From: Amycolatopsis camponoti
GTDB taxonomy: Bacteria > Actinomycetota > Actinomycetes > Mycobacteriales > Pseudonocardiaceae
Direction: 5' to 3'
DNA length: 64,000 nt
Assembly (NCBI RefSeq): GCF_902497555.1
Contig: NZ_CABVGP010000001.1
Coordinates: 4,320,501-4,384,500 of the forward strand
How positions within the stretch are numbered: position 1 is the stretch's first letter; each line of letters begins with the position of its first letter. Under the pieces are notes generated by a model, which made no database searches, was not told the origin of the DNA, and saw only the letters and a program-made list of their open reading frames with translations. Shown piece by piece: positions 1 to 28,400 of the stretch. Made by a program: the position numbers and the translations under genes.

Positions 1-49
1 TCGACGCTGCCGGAGGCCGGGCAGACCTGGTGGGCGAACCGCTCCAGCT

Positions 50-69
50 GACGGCGACGCGTCGCCGTC
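50..69. repeat. 20-base perfect palindrome downstream of the NRPS operon
   Basis: Two 10-base arms meet with no spacer, so the whole stretch equals its own reverse complement. It lies beyond the MbtH gene in a stretch where I see no gene. It could be a protein-binding site or part of a transcription stop; nothing further can be said. Confidence 0.35.
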
Positions 70-129
70 GAGGCATACCGACGGGGGGTGCCGCGGAGTC
101 CGATCGGGGCCGCGCGCACCCCCTCGCCC

Positions 130-148
130 GGGCCGGGAGGTCCGGCCC
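130..148 (-). terminator. Terminator-like hairpin after the MbtH gene
   Basis: Arms gggccgg and ccggccc surround a 5-base loop, 14 bases past the MbtH stop codon on the minus strand. There is no T tract, as is common in high-GC actinomycetes. The position fits the end of the five-gene NRPS operon. Confidence 0.45.
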
Positions 149-162
149 AGGCGCCGCCGGGG

Positions 163-360
163 TCAGCCGGCCGACATCCGTTCCTGCAGGCTGCGGGGCC
201 GCATGTCCGTCCACACCTCGTCCACGTGGTCCATGCACTCCTGCCGGGTCCCGCGCGTGCCGTCGGGGTGCCAGCCGGCCGGGACCTCCTTGTCCGCCGG
301 CCAGAGGGAGTACTGGCCCTCGTCGTTGACCAGGACCTGGTAGGTGGTGTTCTCGTCCAT
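163..360 (-). CDS. MbtH-like NRPS accessory protein
   Basis: This 65-residue protein has the MbtH family hallmarks: an N-terminal stretch ending SLWP, then VPAGW, a Cys-containing segment, and the closing WTDMRPRSL. MbtH-like proteins bind NRPS adenylation domains and are often needed for their solubility and activity. Its ATG shares one base with the TGA of the upstream transporter gene, so it is translationally coupled as the last gene of the operon. Its likely partners are some or all of the nine adenylation domains encoded upstream. The start follows from length and family alignment; longer in-frame readings upstream run back through the transporter gene in another frame and are not real. 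Confidence 0.95.
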   Translation of the reverse strand: MDENTTYQVLVNDEGQYSLWPADKEVPAGWHPDGTRGTRQECMDHVDEVWTDMRPRSLQERMSAG

Positions 361-1609
361 CAGGACTCCTTGTTGTTGACGGTTTCGACATCGGACACGG
401 AAGGGAAGCCGCGCAGGGTGCGGCTGAACGTCGTCAGCACCGTGACCGCCGCGATCGCCCCCGCGCAGGTGAGCACGGCGGCCGAATCGGGGAGGAGGTC
501 GACGAGCCAGCCGCCGAGCGCCGGGCCGAGCGCTGCGGCCAGCCCGCCCGTCACACCCATCACGCCGCCGAGGCGGCCGCGCAGCTCGTCGGGTGTGAAG
601 AGCAGCTGGTAGGTGTTGATGGTCGTGTTCGCCGCCGGGGCCAGGAACGCCATCGCCGCGAACAGCAGACCCATCAGGTAGCCGTTGTGGACGAACACCG
701 CCAGCGGTGTCAGCAGCGCCAACCCCCAGAACACGCCGATGATCAGCGCGTACGGGCTGAGCTTGCGGTGCAGGTACGGCGCGGCCAGCGCCCCGGCGAT
801 GCCACCGCCGCCGAGCATCGCGGCCATCACGCCGATCTCGCCGGGCGGCACGCCGCGTTCGTTCGCCAGCACGATGATCACCAGGTAGTACGCCGCGAAG
901 AACAGGTTCAGGACGATCGCGCACACCGCCGTGACGCGCACGCGCGGCTGGTGCCACACCCAGCGCAGCCCTTCGGCGATCTCCCGGCCCAAGTGCGCGG
1001 GCGGCCGTTCCGCCGCCGGCTCCGGACGCGCGGGCAGGCGGACGAACACCAGCGACACGAACGCGACCACGTGCGCGACGACGTCGAAGACGAACGGCGC
1101 GAGCCGGCCCAACGCGAACAGGAAGCCGCCGAGCGCCGTGCCCGACAGCTGGCCGGCGCTGGTGCGCGCCGCGTTCAGCGCCACCGCCGACGGGACCTGC
1201 TCGGTGCTCACCAGGTGCGGCAGGCTGGCTTCCTCGGCCGGTTCGAACAACGCCCGGCACAGCCCCATCACGACGGCGACGACGACGAGCTGCGCCACCC
1301 CGGCCACGCCCCACCACAGGGCGAGCACCAGGCTGGCCGCCCCGAGCGCCTGCACCGCCTCGCAGCCGAGCATGATCCGCTTGCGCGACCAGCGGTCGAC
1401 GAGGGCGCCGGCCGGCAGCCCGGCGACCAGCTGCGCGATCGCGATCGCGCCGAGCACCAGCCCGGACTGCGCGGCCGAGCCCGTGATCGCCAGCACCAGC
1501 AGGGGGAACGCGATCGTCGTGGTGCTGAACCCGGCCTCGGACACGACCTGGCCGGTCCACAGCAGCCGGTAGTCCCGGTTGCGGGACAGCTTCACCTCGC
1601 TCGGCGCGC

Positions 1610-1613
<4 letters not shown>
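360..1613 (-). CDS. MFS exporter, EntS-like
   Basis: A 417-residue membrane protein with about 12 hydrophobic segments. The basic loop DRWSRKR after the second or third segment is the MFS motif A. The overall sequence resembles the EntS branch (enterobactin exporter-type) of the major facilitator superfamily, frequently found beside NRPS genes as product exporters. The start is GTG at 1613, overlapping the NRPS stop codon by four bases (GTGA), and the stop overlaps the MbtH start by one base, so it is translated with the operon. The inferred role is export of the nonribosomal peptide and self-protection; the sequence does not identify the substrate. Confidence 0.9.
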
Positions 1614-16426
<14,813 letters not shown>

Positions 16427-16436
16427 GGAGCAGTCC

Positions 16437-19400
16437 TCACGATTCCTGGTCGAAGGCGAGGCTTTCCAGCTCGCCCAGGATGAGTTCCTCGACGGTTCCG
16501 GCCAGCCCGGCGACCGTGCGCGCGGTCAGCACGTCGGCCGGGGTCAGCCGGACGTCGAACAGCGCGCTCGCTTGGGCGGCGATCTGCAGGCTCCGCAGGG
16601 AGTCGCCGCCGAGGGCGTAGAAGCTGTCTTCGGCGCCGACCCGGGCCACGCCGAGCACCTCGGCCCAGATCCCGGCGAGCGCGCGCTCGGTCTCGGTTTC
16701 CGGTTCGACGTGCCGGGTTTCCGGTGCGGCGGGGGCGGGCAGCGCGCGGCGGTCGACCTTGCCGTTGGCGCTGACCGGCAGCCGATCGAGGGTGACGAAC
16801 GCGGTCGGCACGAGGTAGTCCGGCACCGTGCGGGCCAAGAACTCCCGCAGCGTGGATTCGTCCACATCGGACACCACGTAGGCGATGAGTTGCTTGGCGC
16901 CCGGCTGGTCCTCGCGCACGACGACCGCGGCCTGCGCCACGTCCGGGTGCCGGGCCAGCACGGCCTCGACTTCGCCCGGTTCGACGCGGAACCCGCGCAG
17001 CTTCACCTGGTCGTCGCGGCGGCCGAGGAACTCGAGGGTGCCTTCCGCCGTCCAGCGGACGAGGTCGCCGGTGCGGTACATCCGCTCCCCCGGCGCGCCG
17101 AGGGGGTCGGCGACGAACCGGTCCGCGGTGAGCCCGGGCCGGTCCCGGTAGCCGCGGGCCAGGCCCGCGCCGGCCAGGCACAGTTCGCCGGGGACGCCCG
17201 GCGGCACCGGGCGCAGGTCGGTGTCCACGACGCGGGCGCGCACCCCGTCGAGGGGCCGGCCGATCGGGATCCGGTCCGGGACCACGCCGGCCATCGGGTG
17301 CGAAGTCGCGAACGTCGTGGTCTCGGTCGGGCCGTAGCCGTCGACGACCCGCAGCCCGGGACACGCGGCGAGGACCCGCCGCACCGACGTGGCCGGGACG
17401 ACGTCGCCGCCGGTCCAGACTTCGCGGAGCCCGGCGAAGCAGTCCGGGGTTTCCTGCGCGAGGACGCGGAACAGCCCGGCGGTGATCCACATCGCGGTCA
17501 GGCCGTGCTCGCGCACGAGGTCCCGCAACGCCGGCGCGTCGACACCCTCGCCGGGGGCGACGACCACCCGGCCGCCGTTCAGCAGCGGGACCCACAGCTC
17601 GTACGTCGTGGCGTCGAAGGCCAGCGGCGAGTGCAGCAGAACGCGTTCGTGCGCGCCACCGCGGAACCGCCGGTCGGCGGCCAGCGCGGCGACGTCGCGG
17701 TGGCGCACCACGACACCCTTCGGCACACCGGTGGAGCCGGACGTGTACATCACGTACGCCGCCTGGTCAGGATCGACGGCGACTTCGGGGTCCGAAGTGG
17801 ACTCATCGTCCACGGAGGACAGCAGCACCGTCCGCCCGAGCGGGTACTCCTCCGCGGCGATGACGAACCGGACGCCGTCGAGCAGCAGCTTCCGCCGCTC
17901 GGCCGGGGCGCGGGTGTCGATCGGCAGGTAGGCGCCGCCGGCCTTGACCACGGCCAGCTCGGCGACCACGGCGTCGGCGCGGCACACGGCGAGCCCGACC
18001 GGTTCCTCCGGCCGCAGTCCCAAGCCCACCAGGCGGTTCGCGAGCCGGTTGGCTCGCCGGTTCAGCTCGGCGTAGGTGACCGCCTCGCCGTCGAGGACGG
18101 CCGCGACCGCGTCCGGCCGGGTGCGGACCTGCTCGGCGAACAACTCCGGCAGCGATCGGACCGGCAGCTCGTCGCCGGTCGCCGTCCACTCCGCCAGCAG
18201 CCGGGTCTCGTCCGGCGTGGTCATGGTGACCGCGCCGAGGGCCCGGTCGCCGTCGGCGGCCAGCTCGCCGACGACGGTCAGCAGGTGCCCGGCCAGCCGG
18301 GACACCGTCGCGGCGTCGAACAGGCCCGGGTCGTAGCCGACGTCGACCGACAGCTCGGCCCCCGGCGACGCGACGACGGTGAGCGGGAAGTTGGTCGTCT
18401 CCCTCGCCGACAGGCCGCGCACGGTGAGGCCGTGGCCGGCGGACGCGCCGGTGATCGGGTAGTTCTCGAACACCACCAGGCTGGCGCAGAGGTCGACGCC
18501 GCCGGGCAGGCCGGCCCAGCCTTGCACTCGGGCGAGGGGCACGTGGCCGTGTCCGCGGGCCTCCGCCTGCGCGGCCTGCAGCCCGGCGAGCCAGTCGGCC
18601 ACGCGGGCGCGGCGGTCGACGGCGGCCCGGACCGGCAGGGTGTTGATGAAGATGCCGGTGATGTCGTCCACGCCGGGTACCTCGGCCGGCCGGCCGGAGG
18701 TGGTGGCGCCGAACACGACGTCGTCGCTTCCGCTGTAGACCGACAGCAGCAGCGCCCACGCACCCTGCAGCACGACGTTGTGGGTGAGGCCGTGGCGCTT
18801 GACGAACGCGTCGAGCCGGGCCGTCGCGGTCCCGTCGAGCTTGACCGGCAGCCACTCGGCCGAGCACGGCGCGTGGCCCGGGGCCGGCGTCCGGTCGGCG
18901 GGCACCGGGGTCGGGCCCTCGACGCCGTCGAGCGCGGTGCGCCAGAAGCGTTCGGCGTCCGTCTGGTCCTGACGTCCCAGCCAGGCGAGGTACTCGCGGA
19001 ACGGCGGCCGGGTCGGCAGCGGCTGCCCGGCGTAGGCCGTGCAGACGTCCGAGAGCACCTGGAAGACACTCCAGCCGTCGAGCAGGACGTGGTGGAACGT
19101 CCACAGCACCTGCACTTCGGTGGCGGAGAGCCGGGCCAGCGCGACCCGGGCCAGCGGTGCCGTGCCGAGGTCGAGGCCTTCCGCGCGGTCCTCGGCGAGG
19201 AGCTTCCGCAGTTCCTCGTCACGGTCGCGCCCGGTCCAGTCGAGCCGGCGGACCGGCAGGGTGACCCCGCGGTGGACGACCTGGACCGGCTCGGCGACCC
19301 CGGCCCAGAGGAACGCGGTGCGCAGGATCGGCGTGCGGTCGACGACGAGCTGCCAGGCTTCGGCGAGCCGGTCGACGTCGGTGACGCCGTCGAGCACGAA

Positions 19401-19490
19401 CGTCGCCTGCTCGAAGTACAGGCCTTCGGCGGCTTGGGAAAGCCCGTGGAACACCATGCCGCCCTGCATCGGCGTCACCGGGTAGACGTC
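16437..19490 (-). other. NRPS module 5: C-A-T, predicted Val
   Basis: The pocket reads DAYWWGGTF(K), matching modules 1 and 2 and the general valine pattern (for example DAFWIGGTFK). The condensation domain is a D-acceptor and no epimerase follows, so L-Val is expected. The module ends the first synthetase and hands over to module 6. Confidence 0.75.
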
Positions 19491-22400
19491 CTCGGCACCC
19501 CGGGCGACCAGCTCGTCCACTGTGGACTGGGTGAGCGAGACCAGGGGGAAGTCCGACGGGGTCCGCCCGCCCGCGCCCGGTTCGGCGCAGTGCGCGACGA
19601 TCTCCCGCAACGCCGTCAGCATCCGTTCGGCGAGGTGCTCGACCGTGCTCCGGTGGTGCACGTCGGCGACGTGCGACCACGTCAGCTCCAGCTCCCCGCC
19701 CACGACCCGGCCGACGACGTCGAGGGCGTGGGTGCGGGGCGCGTCCGGGTCGACGTCGGCGTCGAGCCCACCGGCGGCGTCGTCGAACCGGCCGAGGTAG
19801 TTGAAGCTGACCGGCGGGTCGATCGCTGGGGCCGTCCCGGTCAGGTACCGCAGGGCGCCGTAGCCGATGCCCCGCCGCGGAACCGCCCGCAGCTGCTCCT
19901 TGACCGACTTCAGCGCGGTGCCCCAGTCGTCCGGGACGTCCAGCGCGACCGGGAACATCGTGGTGAACCAGCCGACCGTCCGCGACAGATCGACGTCGTC
20001 GAACAGCTCCTCGCGGCCGTGCCCCTCGAGGTCGACGACCGGGGTGTGCCCGGTCCAGTCCCGCAGCACCCGGCCGAGCGCGGTCAGCAGCACGTCGTTG
20101 ACCTGCGTCCGGTAGACCTCGGGGACGTCGTGCAGCAGCGCCCGCGTCTCCTCGGCGGTGAGCCGGACGGTGACTTCGCGGCTGTCGGCGACGGTGGCCG
20201 GGCCCTCGCCGTCGGCGGGCAGCAGCGGCACTGCGGGCAGCGCGCGCCAGTGGTCCAGCTCGTCGTCAAAGCCGCCGGCCTCGGCGTGCTCGGCCAGCTT
20301 CCGCGCCCAGGCGAGGAACGACGTCGTCTTCGGCGCGAGGTCCTCACCGCGGTAGGCGGCGTGGAAGTCCTCCAGGAGGATCCGCCACGAGACGCCGTCG
20401 ACGACGAGGTGGTGCGCGGCCAGCAGCAGCCGCCGCCCGTCGAGGACGGCGTTCAGCAACGGTCCGCGACCGAGGTCGAACGAGACCTCGTCGGTGAGCA
20501 GGTCGGCAGGCCACACCGGTTCGCCGTGCTGGACCCCACCCTCGAACCGCAGGCGCAGAGCGTCGTGGTGCGCCCACACCGCTTCGAGCGCACCGCGCAC
20601 GGCCTGCTCGTCGACGTCCTCGGGGACCTCGAGGACCACGCGCTGGTCGAACCGCGCGGGCTGGGTCTCGAAGTACCACCGCTGGATCGGCGTGAGCGGC
20701 GCCTCACCGGTCACCGGGCCCTGTTCGGCGCGCGGTCCGTCGTCGACGCTCGCGTGCGCCGCGAGCGCGGCCAGGGTCGGGTGCCGGAAGACGTCGTGCG
20801 GCAGCAGCGTCAGCCCGGCGCGGCGGGCACGGGAGACGACCTGGATGCTGAGGATCGAGTCGCCGCCCAGCTCGAAGAAGTTCGTCTCGGCCCCGACGTC
20901 CTCGACGCCGAGCACGTCCGTCCAGATCGCGGCCAGCGCCCGCTCTGCCTCGGTCGACGGCGCCCGGTGGCTGCCGGCCGCGGCGAAGTCCGGGGCGGGC
21001 AGGGCGTTCCGGTCGAGCTTCCCGTTGACGTTCAAGGGGAAGCTCTCGAGCCGGACGAACGCGGCCGGGACCATGTAGTCCGGCAGGGTCTGCCCGAGGA
21101 ACTCGGCCAGGTCGTCGGCGTCGCCGGTGAAGTAGGCGACCAGGCGCTTGACGCCGTGGTCTTCGCGCGCCAGCACCGCGGCCTGGGCGATCCCGGGGTG
21201 CGCGGCCAGCGCGGCTTCGATCTCGCCGGGCTCGATCCGGAACCCGCGGACCTTGACCTGCTCGTCGGCGCGGCCGACGAACTCGAGCGCGCCGTCCGCG
21301 GTCCAGCGCGCGAGGTCGCCGGTGCGGTACATCCGCTCGCCCGCCGGCCCGAACGGGTCGGCGAGGAACCGCTCGGCCGTCAGCCCGGGCCGGCCGAGGT
21401 ACCCGCGGGCCAGGCCTTCCCCGGCGAGGTACAGCTCGCCCGGGGCGCCGGGCGGCACCGGCCGCAGGTCCGGGCCGAGGACATAGGCGCGCATGTTGTC
21501 GAGGGGCATGCCGATCGGGACGACGTCCGGGACCGCCCCGGGCATCGGGTACACGGTCGCGAAAGTCGTGGTTTCGGTGGGGCCGTAGACGTCGGCGACC
21601 ACGGTGTCCGGGCAGGCTTCCCGGACCCGGCGCAGGGCCGCGGCCGGCACCGCGTCGCCCCCGGTCCACACCTCCCGCATCCCCGCGAACACCGTGGGGG
21701 CCTCCTGCGCGACCAGCCGGAACAGCCCGGTGGTGAGGAAAGCGCCGGTCACGCCGTGCGTGGTCAGCAGCCGGCCGAGGGTGTCGACGTCGAGGTCACC
21801 CGGCGGTGCCACGACGACCGTGCCGCCGCTGAGCAGCGGCACCCAGAGTTCGTACGTCGAGGCGTCGAACGAGTGCGGCGAGTGCAGCAGCACCCGGTCG
21901 TGCGGGCCGAACCGGTGGTCGGCGGCCAGCGCCACGACGTCCCGCCGGCGCACGGCCACGCCCTTCGGCGTTCCGGTCGAGCCGGACGTGTACATCACGT
22001 ACGCGAGGTTGTCCCGGTCCACGGCGGGCAGCGGCACGTCCGCCGTCCGGTCGTCCGGCACGACGACGAGTCCATTGTGGATCGCCCGGGCGGTCCAGGC
22101 CCAGGTCTCGTCGGCGACGAGGATCGTGACGCCGGCGAGGAGGGTCTTGAGGCGCGGCGCCGGCGCGCGAGTGTCCAGCGGCAGGTAGGCCGCGCCCGCC
22201 TTGATGATCGCCAGTTCGGTGACGAGCAGCCGGGGCGAGCGCTCCATGAGCACGCCGACCAGTCGTTCGGGACCGGCACCGAGCGAGACCAGGTATCGCG
22301 CGAGCCGGTCGGCAGCTTCGTCCAGTTCGGCGTAGGTCAGCTGGAAGTCGTCCCCGGTCAGCGCGACGGCATCCGGCGTGCGCTCGACCTGCGCGGCGAA

Positions 22401-25400
22401 CAACTCGGCGAGATCACCCTCCGGCAGCGGGTGCGCGGTGGCGTTCCACTCGACCAGCACCTGGTGGCGTTCGGCGTCGGTGAGCAGGTCGACCTCGGCC
22501 AGGGGCCGGTGCAAATCCGCGGCGAAGGCGTCGAGGACGCCGGTCAGCTGCCGGGCGATCCGCTCGGCCGTCGCCGTGTCGAACAGGTCCGGGTCGTAGC
22601 CGACGTCGAGGGTGATCCGCTCCCCCGGCGAGGCGACGACGCTGAGCGGGTAGTTGGTCGTCTCAGCGGCGTCGACGTCCCGCAAGGTCAGGCCGTGCGC
22701 CGCCGCGGTGTCGGCGGGGTAGTTCTCGAACACGACGATGCTGTCGAAGAGGCTTCCCGTACTGCCGCTCCACGCCTGCAGCTTCGTCAGCGGCAGGTGC
22801 CCGTACCGGCGCGACTCGACCTGGCGCGCCTGCAACGCGGTCAGCCAGTCCGCCACTGACGACCCCGCGACGGTGACGCGCACCGGCAGGGTGTTGATGA
22901 AGATGCCGGTGACGTCGTCGGCGCCGGGCAGCTCGACCGGACGTCCGGACACCGTGGTGCCGAAGCAGACGTCCGGCTCGCCCGCGAGGCGAGCCAGCAG
23001 CAGCGCCCACGCGCCCTGCAGCACGGTGTTCACCGTGAGCCCGGCGCAGCGGGCCGTGTCCCGCAGTCGCTCGGAGTTCTCGAGCGGGATGCGCAGCCAC
23101 TGCGAGGACCGAGTGGTGTGGGCCTGCGCCGGCACGCGGTCGAAGGGCAGCCGGGCCGGGGCGACGAGGTCGCCGAGTTCCGCTCGCCAGTGCCGTTCGG
23201 CCGCCGAGTCGTCCTGGCGGGCCAGCCAGGCCACGTAGTCGCGGAACGGCGGCCGCTCGGGCAGCTCGCCACCGGCGTAGGCGGCGAAGACGTCGGACAG
23301 CACGCCGAAGACGCTCCAGCCGTCGAGCAGGACGTGGTGGAACGTCCACAGCACGCGGACTTCGGTGTCGGACAGGCGCGCCAGCACCAGCCGCAGCAAC
23401 GGCGTCTCGGTCAGGTCGAGGCCGCGGGCGCGGTCGGCGTCGAGGAGGTCCTGCCAGGCCTGGTCCCGCTCGTCCGGGGTGTGGCCGCGCCAGTCGTGGT
23501 GGGTGACCGGGACGTCGGCGTGGCGCTGCACGACCTGGACGGGCTCGGGCACGTCCTCCCAGACGATCCGCGTCCGCAGCACCGGCGTCCGGTCGACGAC
23601 CCGCTGCCACGCGCGTTCGAGGGCGGCCGGGTCGCGGACGCCGTCGAGCACGAAGGCGACCTGCTGGAAGTAGACGCGTTCCGCGCTTTGGGACAGCGCG
23701 TGGAAGACCATGCCGGATTGCATCGGCGTCAGCGGGTAGACGTCCTCGACGGCGCGCCCGTCGCCGACCAGTTCGTCCAGAGTGGACTGATCCAGGGCGG
23801 CCAGCGGGAAGTCGGACGGCGTGCGGCCGCCCGCGCCCGGCGCCGCGCAGTGCCGGACGATCTCGCGCAGGGCGTCGAGCATCGTCGTGGCCAGCGAGTC
23901 CACGGTGGACTTCCGATGGACACCCTCGGCGTAGTACCAGGTCAGCTCCAGTTCCCCGGATTCGACGCGGCCGACGACGTCGAGCAGGTGCGCCCGCGCC
24001 GAGCGGGGGCTCTCGTCGGATTCGAGGCGGCCGGAGCCGAACTGCCCGAGGTAGTTGAAGCTGACCTGCGGGTCGATCGCCGGCGCCGTGCCGGCCAGGT
24101 GCCGCAAGGCGCCGTAGCCGATGCCTCGCCGCGGGACCGCGCGCAGCTGTTCCTTCACGGCCTTGAGCGCGGTGCCCCAGTCGTCCGGGACGTCCAGGGC
24201 CACCGGGAACACGGTGGTGAACCAGCCGACCGTCCTCGACAGGTCGACGTCGGCGAACAGGTCTTCGCGGCCGTGGCCTTCGAGGTCGACGACCGGGGTC
24301 CGGCCGGTCCAGTCCCGCAGCACCCGGCCGAGCGCGGCCAGCAACACGTCGTTGACCTGCGTCCGGTAGACCGGCGGGACCTCGCGCAGCAGCGCGTTCG
24401 TCTCCTGCTCGGGCAGCCGGACGGCGACCGATCGCATTCCGGCGACCGTGGTGTCCCCGTCGCCGTCGACCGGGATCGGCGTCGCCTCGGGCAGGCCGCG
24501 CCAGTGCGCGAGTTCGTCGCCGAAGCCCCCGGCCTCGGCGTGCTCGGTCAGCCGGCCGGCCCACTCGCGGAACGACGTCGTCCGCGGGCCGAGGTCGATC
24601 GGTTCACCCCGCAGCGCCTGGTCGTAGGCGCGTTCGAAGTCCTCGATGAGCACGCGCCAGGACACGCCGTCGACCACGAGGTGGTGCACGGCGAGCTTGA
24701 CGTCGTGTTCGGAGACGTCCAGACGGACGAGCGGGGTCTCGGCGCCGACCGGGCCGTTCTCCTGGTGCCAGCCGTCTTCATCGTGGGTGAACCGCATCCG
24801 GAGGGCGTCGTGGTGCGCCAGCAGCGCGTCGACGGCCTGGCGAGCCGCCTGGGCGTCGACGGTATCCGGTCCCAGGTGGACGAACTGGTGGAAGTGGTCC
24901 GGCGCGGCGGTCTGCGTCGCGAAGAACCAGCGCTGGATCGGCGTCAGCGGCACCGAACCGCTGACCGGGCCACGCTCGGCGGTCTCGGTGGCGGTGCGGG
25001 CGGCCGCGGCGAGCGCGGCCGGCGTGCGGTGGGCGAACAGGTCGCCGGGCAGCAGCTCCAGCCCGGCCCGGCGGGCCCGGGACACCACCTGGATGCTGAG
25101 GATCGAGTCGCCGCCGAGGGAGAAGAAGTCGTCGGTCGCGCCGACGCGCTCGACGCCCAGTACCTCGGCCCAGATTTCGGTGACCACGCGTTCGCGGTCG
25201 GTGCGCGGGGCCACGTGCTCCCGGCCGCCGAAGTCGGGCGCGGGCAACGCGTTCCGGTCGAGCTTGCCGTTGACGTTCACCGGGAACCGGTCCAGCCGGA
25301 CGAACGCGGCGGGCACCATGTAGTCCGGCAGCGTCCGGCCGAGGAACTCCGCCAGCCCGGCGGTCTCGCCGACGACGTAGGCGACCAGGCGCTTCACGCC

Positions 25401-28400
25401 GCCGTCCGCGCGGGCCAGCACCGCGGCCTGCACGACGTCCGGGTGCTCGCCGAGCGCCGCCTCGATCTCGCTCGGCTCGACGCGGAAGCCGCGGACCTTG
25501 ACCTGCTCGTCGACGCGGCCGACGAACTCGAGCGCGCCGTCGCCGGTCCAGCGCACGAGGTCGCCGGTGCGGTACATCCGCTCCCCCGGCGGGCCGAACG
25601 GGTCCGCGACGAACCGGTCCGCGGTCAGGCCCGGCCGGCCGAGGTAGCCGCGCGCCAGCCCGGCGCCGGCGATGTGCAGCTCACCGGGCGCGCCCGGCGG
25701 GGCCAGCCGCAGGTCGCCGTCGAGGACGTAGACGCGCGTGTTGTCCAGCGGCGCCCCGATCGGGACGACGTCCGGGATCTCGCCGGGCAGCGGGTGCACG
25801 GTCGCGAACGTCGTGGTCTCGGTCGGGCCGTAGACGTCGGCGACGAGGAGGCCGGGGCAGGCGGCCTGGACGCGGCGCAGGGCGGCCGCGGGCACGGCGT
25901 CGCCGCCGGTCCAGACTTCGCGCAGCCCGGCGAAGACCTCGGGGGCTTCCTGGGCGACCAGCCGGAATAGCCCGGTGGTGAGGAACGCGCCGGTGACGCC
26001 GTGCGTGGTGAGCGCGCGGCCGAGGGTGTGGACGTCGAGGTCGCCGGGCGGGGCGAGCACGACCGTGCCGCCGTTCAGCAGCGGCACCCACAGCTCGTAG
26101 GTCGAGGCGTCGAACGCCTGGGGCGAGTGCAGCAGCACCCGGTCGTGCGGGGCGAACCGCCGGTCCGCGGCCAGCGTGACGACGTCGCGGTGCCGGGCGG
26201 CCACGCCCTTGGGCTTGCCGGTCGAGCCGGACGTGTAGATGACGTAGGCGAGCTGGTCGGGCTCGAGGGCCACACCCGGCGCGGTCTCCGGCTGATCGTC
26301 CGCACCGGTCACAATTTGTCCACTGTGGACTTCCCCGGCCGTCGCCAGCCAGGTCTCGTCGGCGACCAGGACATCGGCCTCGGCTTCGGAGAGCAGCAGC
26401 CGCAACCGGTCGGCGGGAGCCCGCAGGTCCAGCGGCAGGTACGCGCCGCCGGCCTTGAGGATCGCCAGCTCGGCGACGACGAGCGCGGGCGAACGGTCCA
26501 TCAGGACGGCGACCCGGTCCTCCGGCCGGACGCCGAGGTCCAGCAGCCGGTGGGCCAGCCGGTTCGCGCGGACGTCGAGTTCGCCGTAGGTGACGCTCCG
26601 GTCGTCGGTCACCAGCGCGACCGCGCCCGGATGGCTGCGGACGCGGGCCTCGAACAGCTCGGGCACGGTCACCGCCGGCACCGGGACCGCCGTGTCGTTC
26701 CGGCCGGCGACCAGCTGCCGGACCTCGGCGGCGGACAGCATCGGCACCCGCGTCACCGGCTCGTCCGGGGCGGCGACCATGCCCCGGACCAGGGCTTCGA
26801 GGTGCGCGGCGAGCCCGGCGGCGACCGCCGGGGCGATGAGCGCCGGGTCGTGGGTCAGCACCAGCGACAGCCGGCGGCCCGGGTAGGCGACCAGCCCGAG
26901 CGGGTAGTTGGTGCGCTCGGCCGCCCGGACGTCGCGCAGCCCGGAGACTTCGTCGACCGGGTAGTTCTCGAACACGACGATGCTGTCGAACAGGCTGCCG
27001 CCGCTGCCGCTCCACGCCTGCAGCCGGGGCAGCCCGACGTGTCCGAACCGCCGGGATTCCGCCTGCGCGGCCTGGAGTTCGCGCAGCCACGCGGCGACGC
27101 CGTGGTCCCGGTCGAGCCGGACGCGCACCGGGAGCGTGTTGATGAACAGGCCGGGGATGTCGTCCGCGCCGGGCAGTTCGGCCGGGCGGCCGGACACCGT
27201 CGCGCCGAAGCAGACCTCGGGTTCGCCGCTGTAGCGCGACAACAGGGCCGCCCAGGCGCCTTGGACGAGCGTGTTCACGGTCAGCCGGTGGCGGCGGGCG
27301 AAGGCGTACACCGCCGCCGATCCGGAGTCGTCGAGTTCGAGAGGGACACGGGCGCTGGAACTGGCCGAGTGGGTGCGTCCCGAGGCCCGGTCGCCGGGCA
27401 GCGGGGTGGGCGTCACGCCGGTGAGTTCGGCGCGCCAGTACGTCTCGGCGAGGGTGTCGTCCTGGTCGGCCAGCCACGCCGCGTACTCGCGGAACGGCCG
27501 TCGCGGAGGCGGTTCTTCGCCGCGCAGCAGCGCGACGACGTCGTTGAGGATGCCGAAGACGCTCCAGCCGTCGAGCAGGACGTGGTGGAACGTCCAGATC
27601 ACGCGCACGGTCGTGCCGGACACCTTCGCGACGGCCAGCCGGGCCAGCGGCGCCTTCGTCAGGTCCAGCCCTTCGGCCAGGTCCGCGGCGAGGTACTCGG
27701 CTTCGTCGACGTCGTAGGTGACCGGGAGTTCGGCGGTGCGCTGCACGATCTGGAGCGGCTCGGGTACACCGTCCCAGACGATCCGGCTGCGCAGCACCGG
27801 CGTCCGGTCGACGATCCGCTGGAACGCCTCCCCGAGCCGGCGCGGATCGGGGACGTCGTCGAGGGTGAACGAGATCTGTTCGAAGTAGACGCGTTCGCCG
27901 GGCTGGGCCAGGTCGTGGAAGACCATCCCCGCCTGCATCGGCGTCAGCGGGTAGACGTCTTCGACTGCGCGGCCGTCGCCGGCCAGGTCGTCCAGAGTGG
28001 ACTGGTCGAGGCCCGCGAGGGGGAAGTCGGACGGCGTGCGGCCGCCCGCGGCCGGGTCCGCGCAGTGCGCGGCGATCGCCCGCAGCGCGGCCAGCATCCC
28101 TTCGGCCAGCCGCTTGACGGTGGCCTCGTCGTGGACGCCTTCGGCGTAGTGCCAGCCGAACTCAAGGGTGTCGCCGTCGACCCGGCCGACGACTTCGAGG
28201 AGGTGCGGGCGGCTGTCGCTGGGGTCAGCGTCGAGGGTCAGCTCGCGGTGCAGGCCGGTGTAGAGGTCGCCGGGCAGGTCGAACTGGCCGAGGTAGTTGA
28301 AGCTGATGGGCGGGGTGATCACCGGCGCCGTCCCGGTCAGGTACCGCAGGGCGCCGTACCCGATGCCGCGGCGCGGGACCGCCCGCAACTGCTCCTTGAC

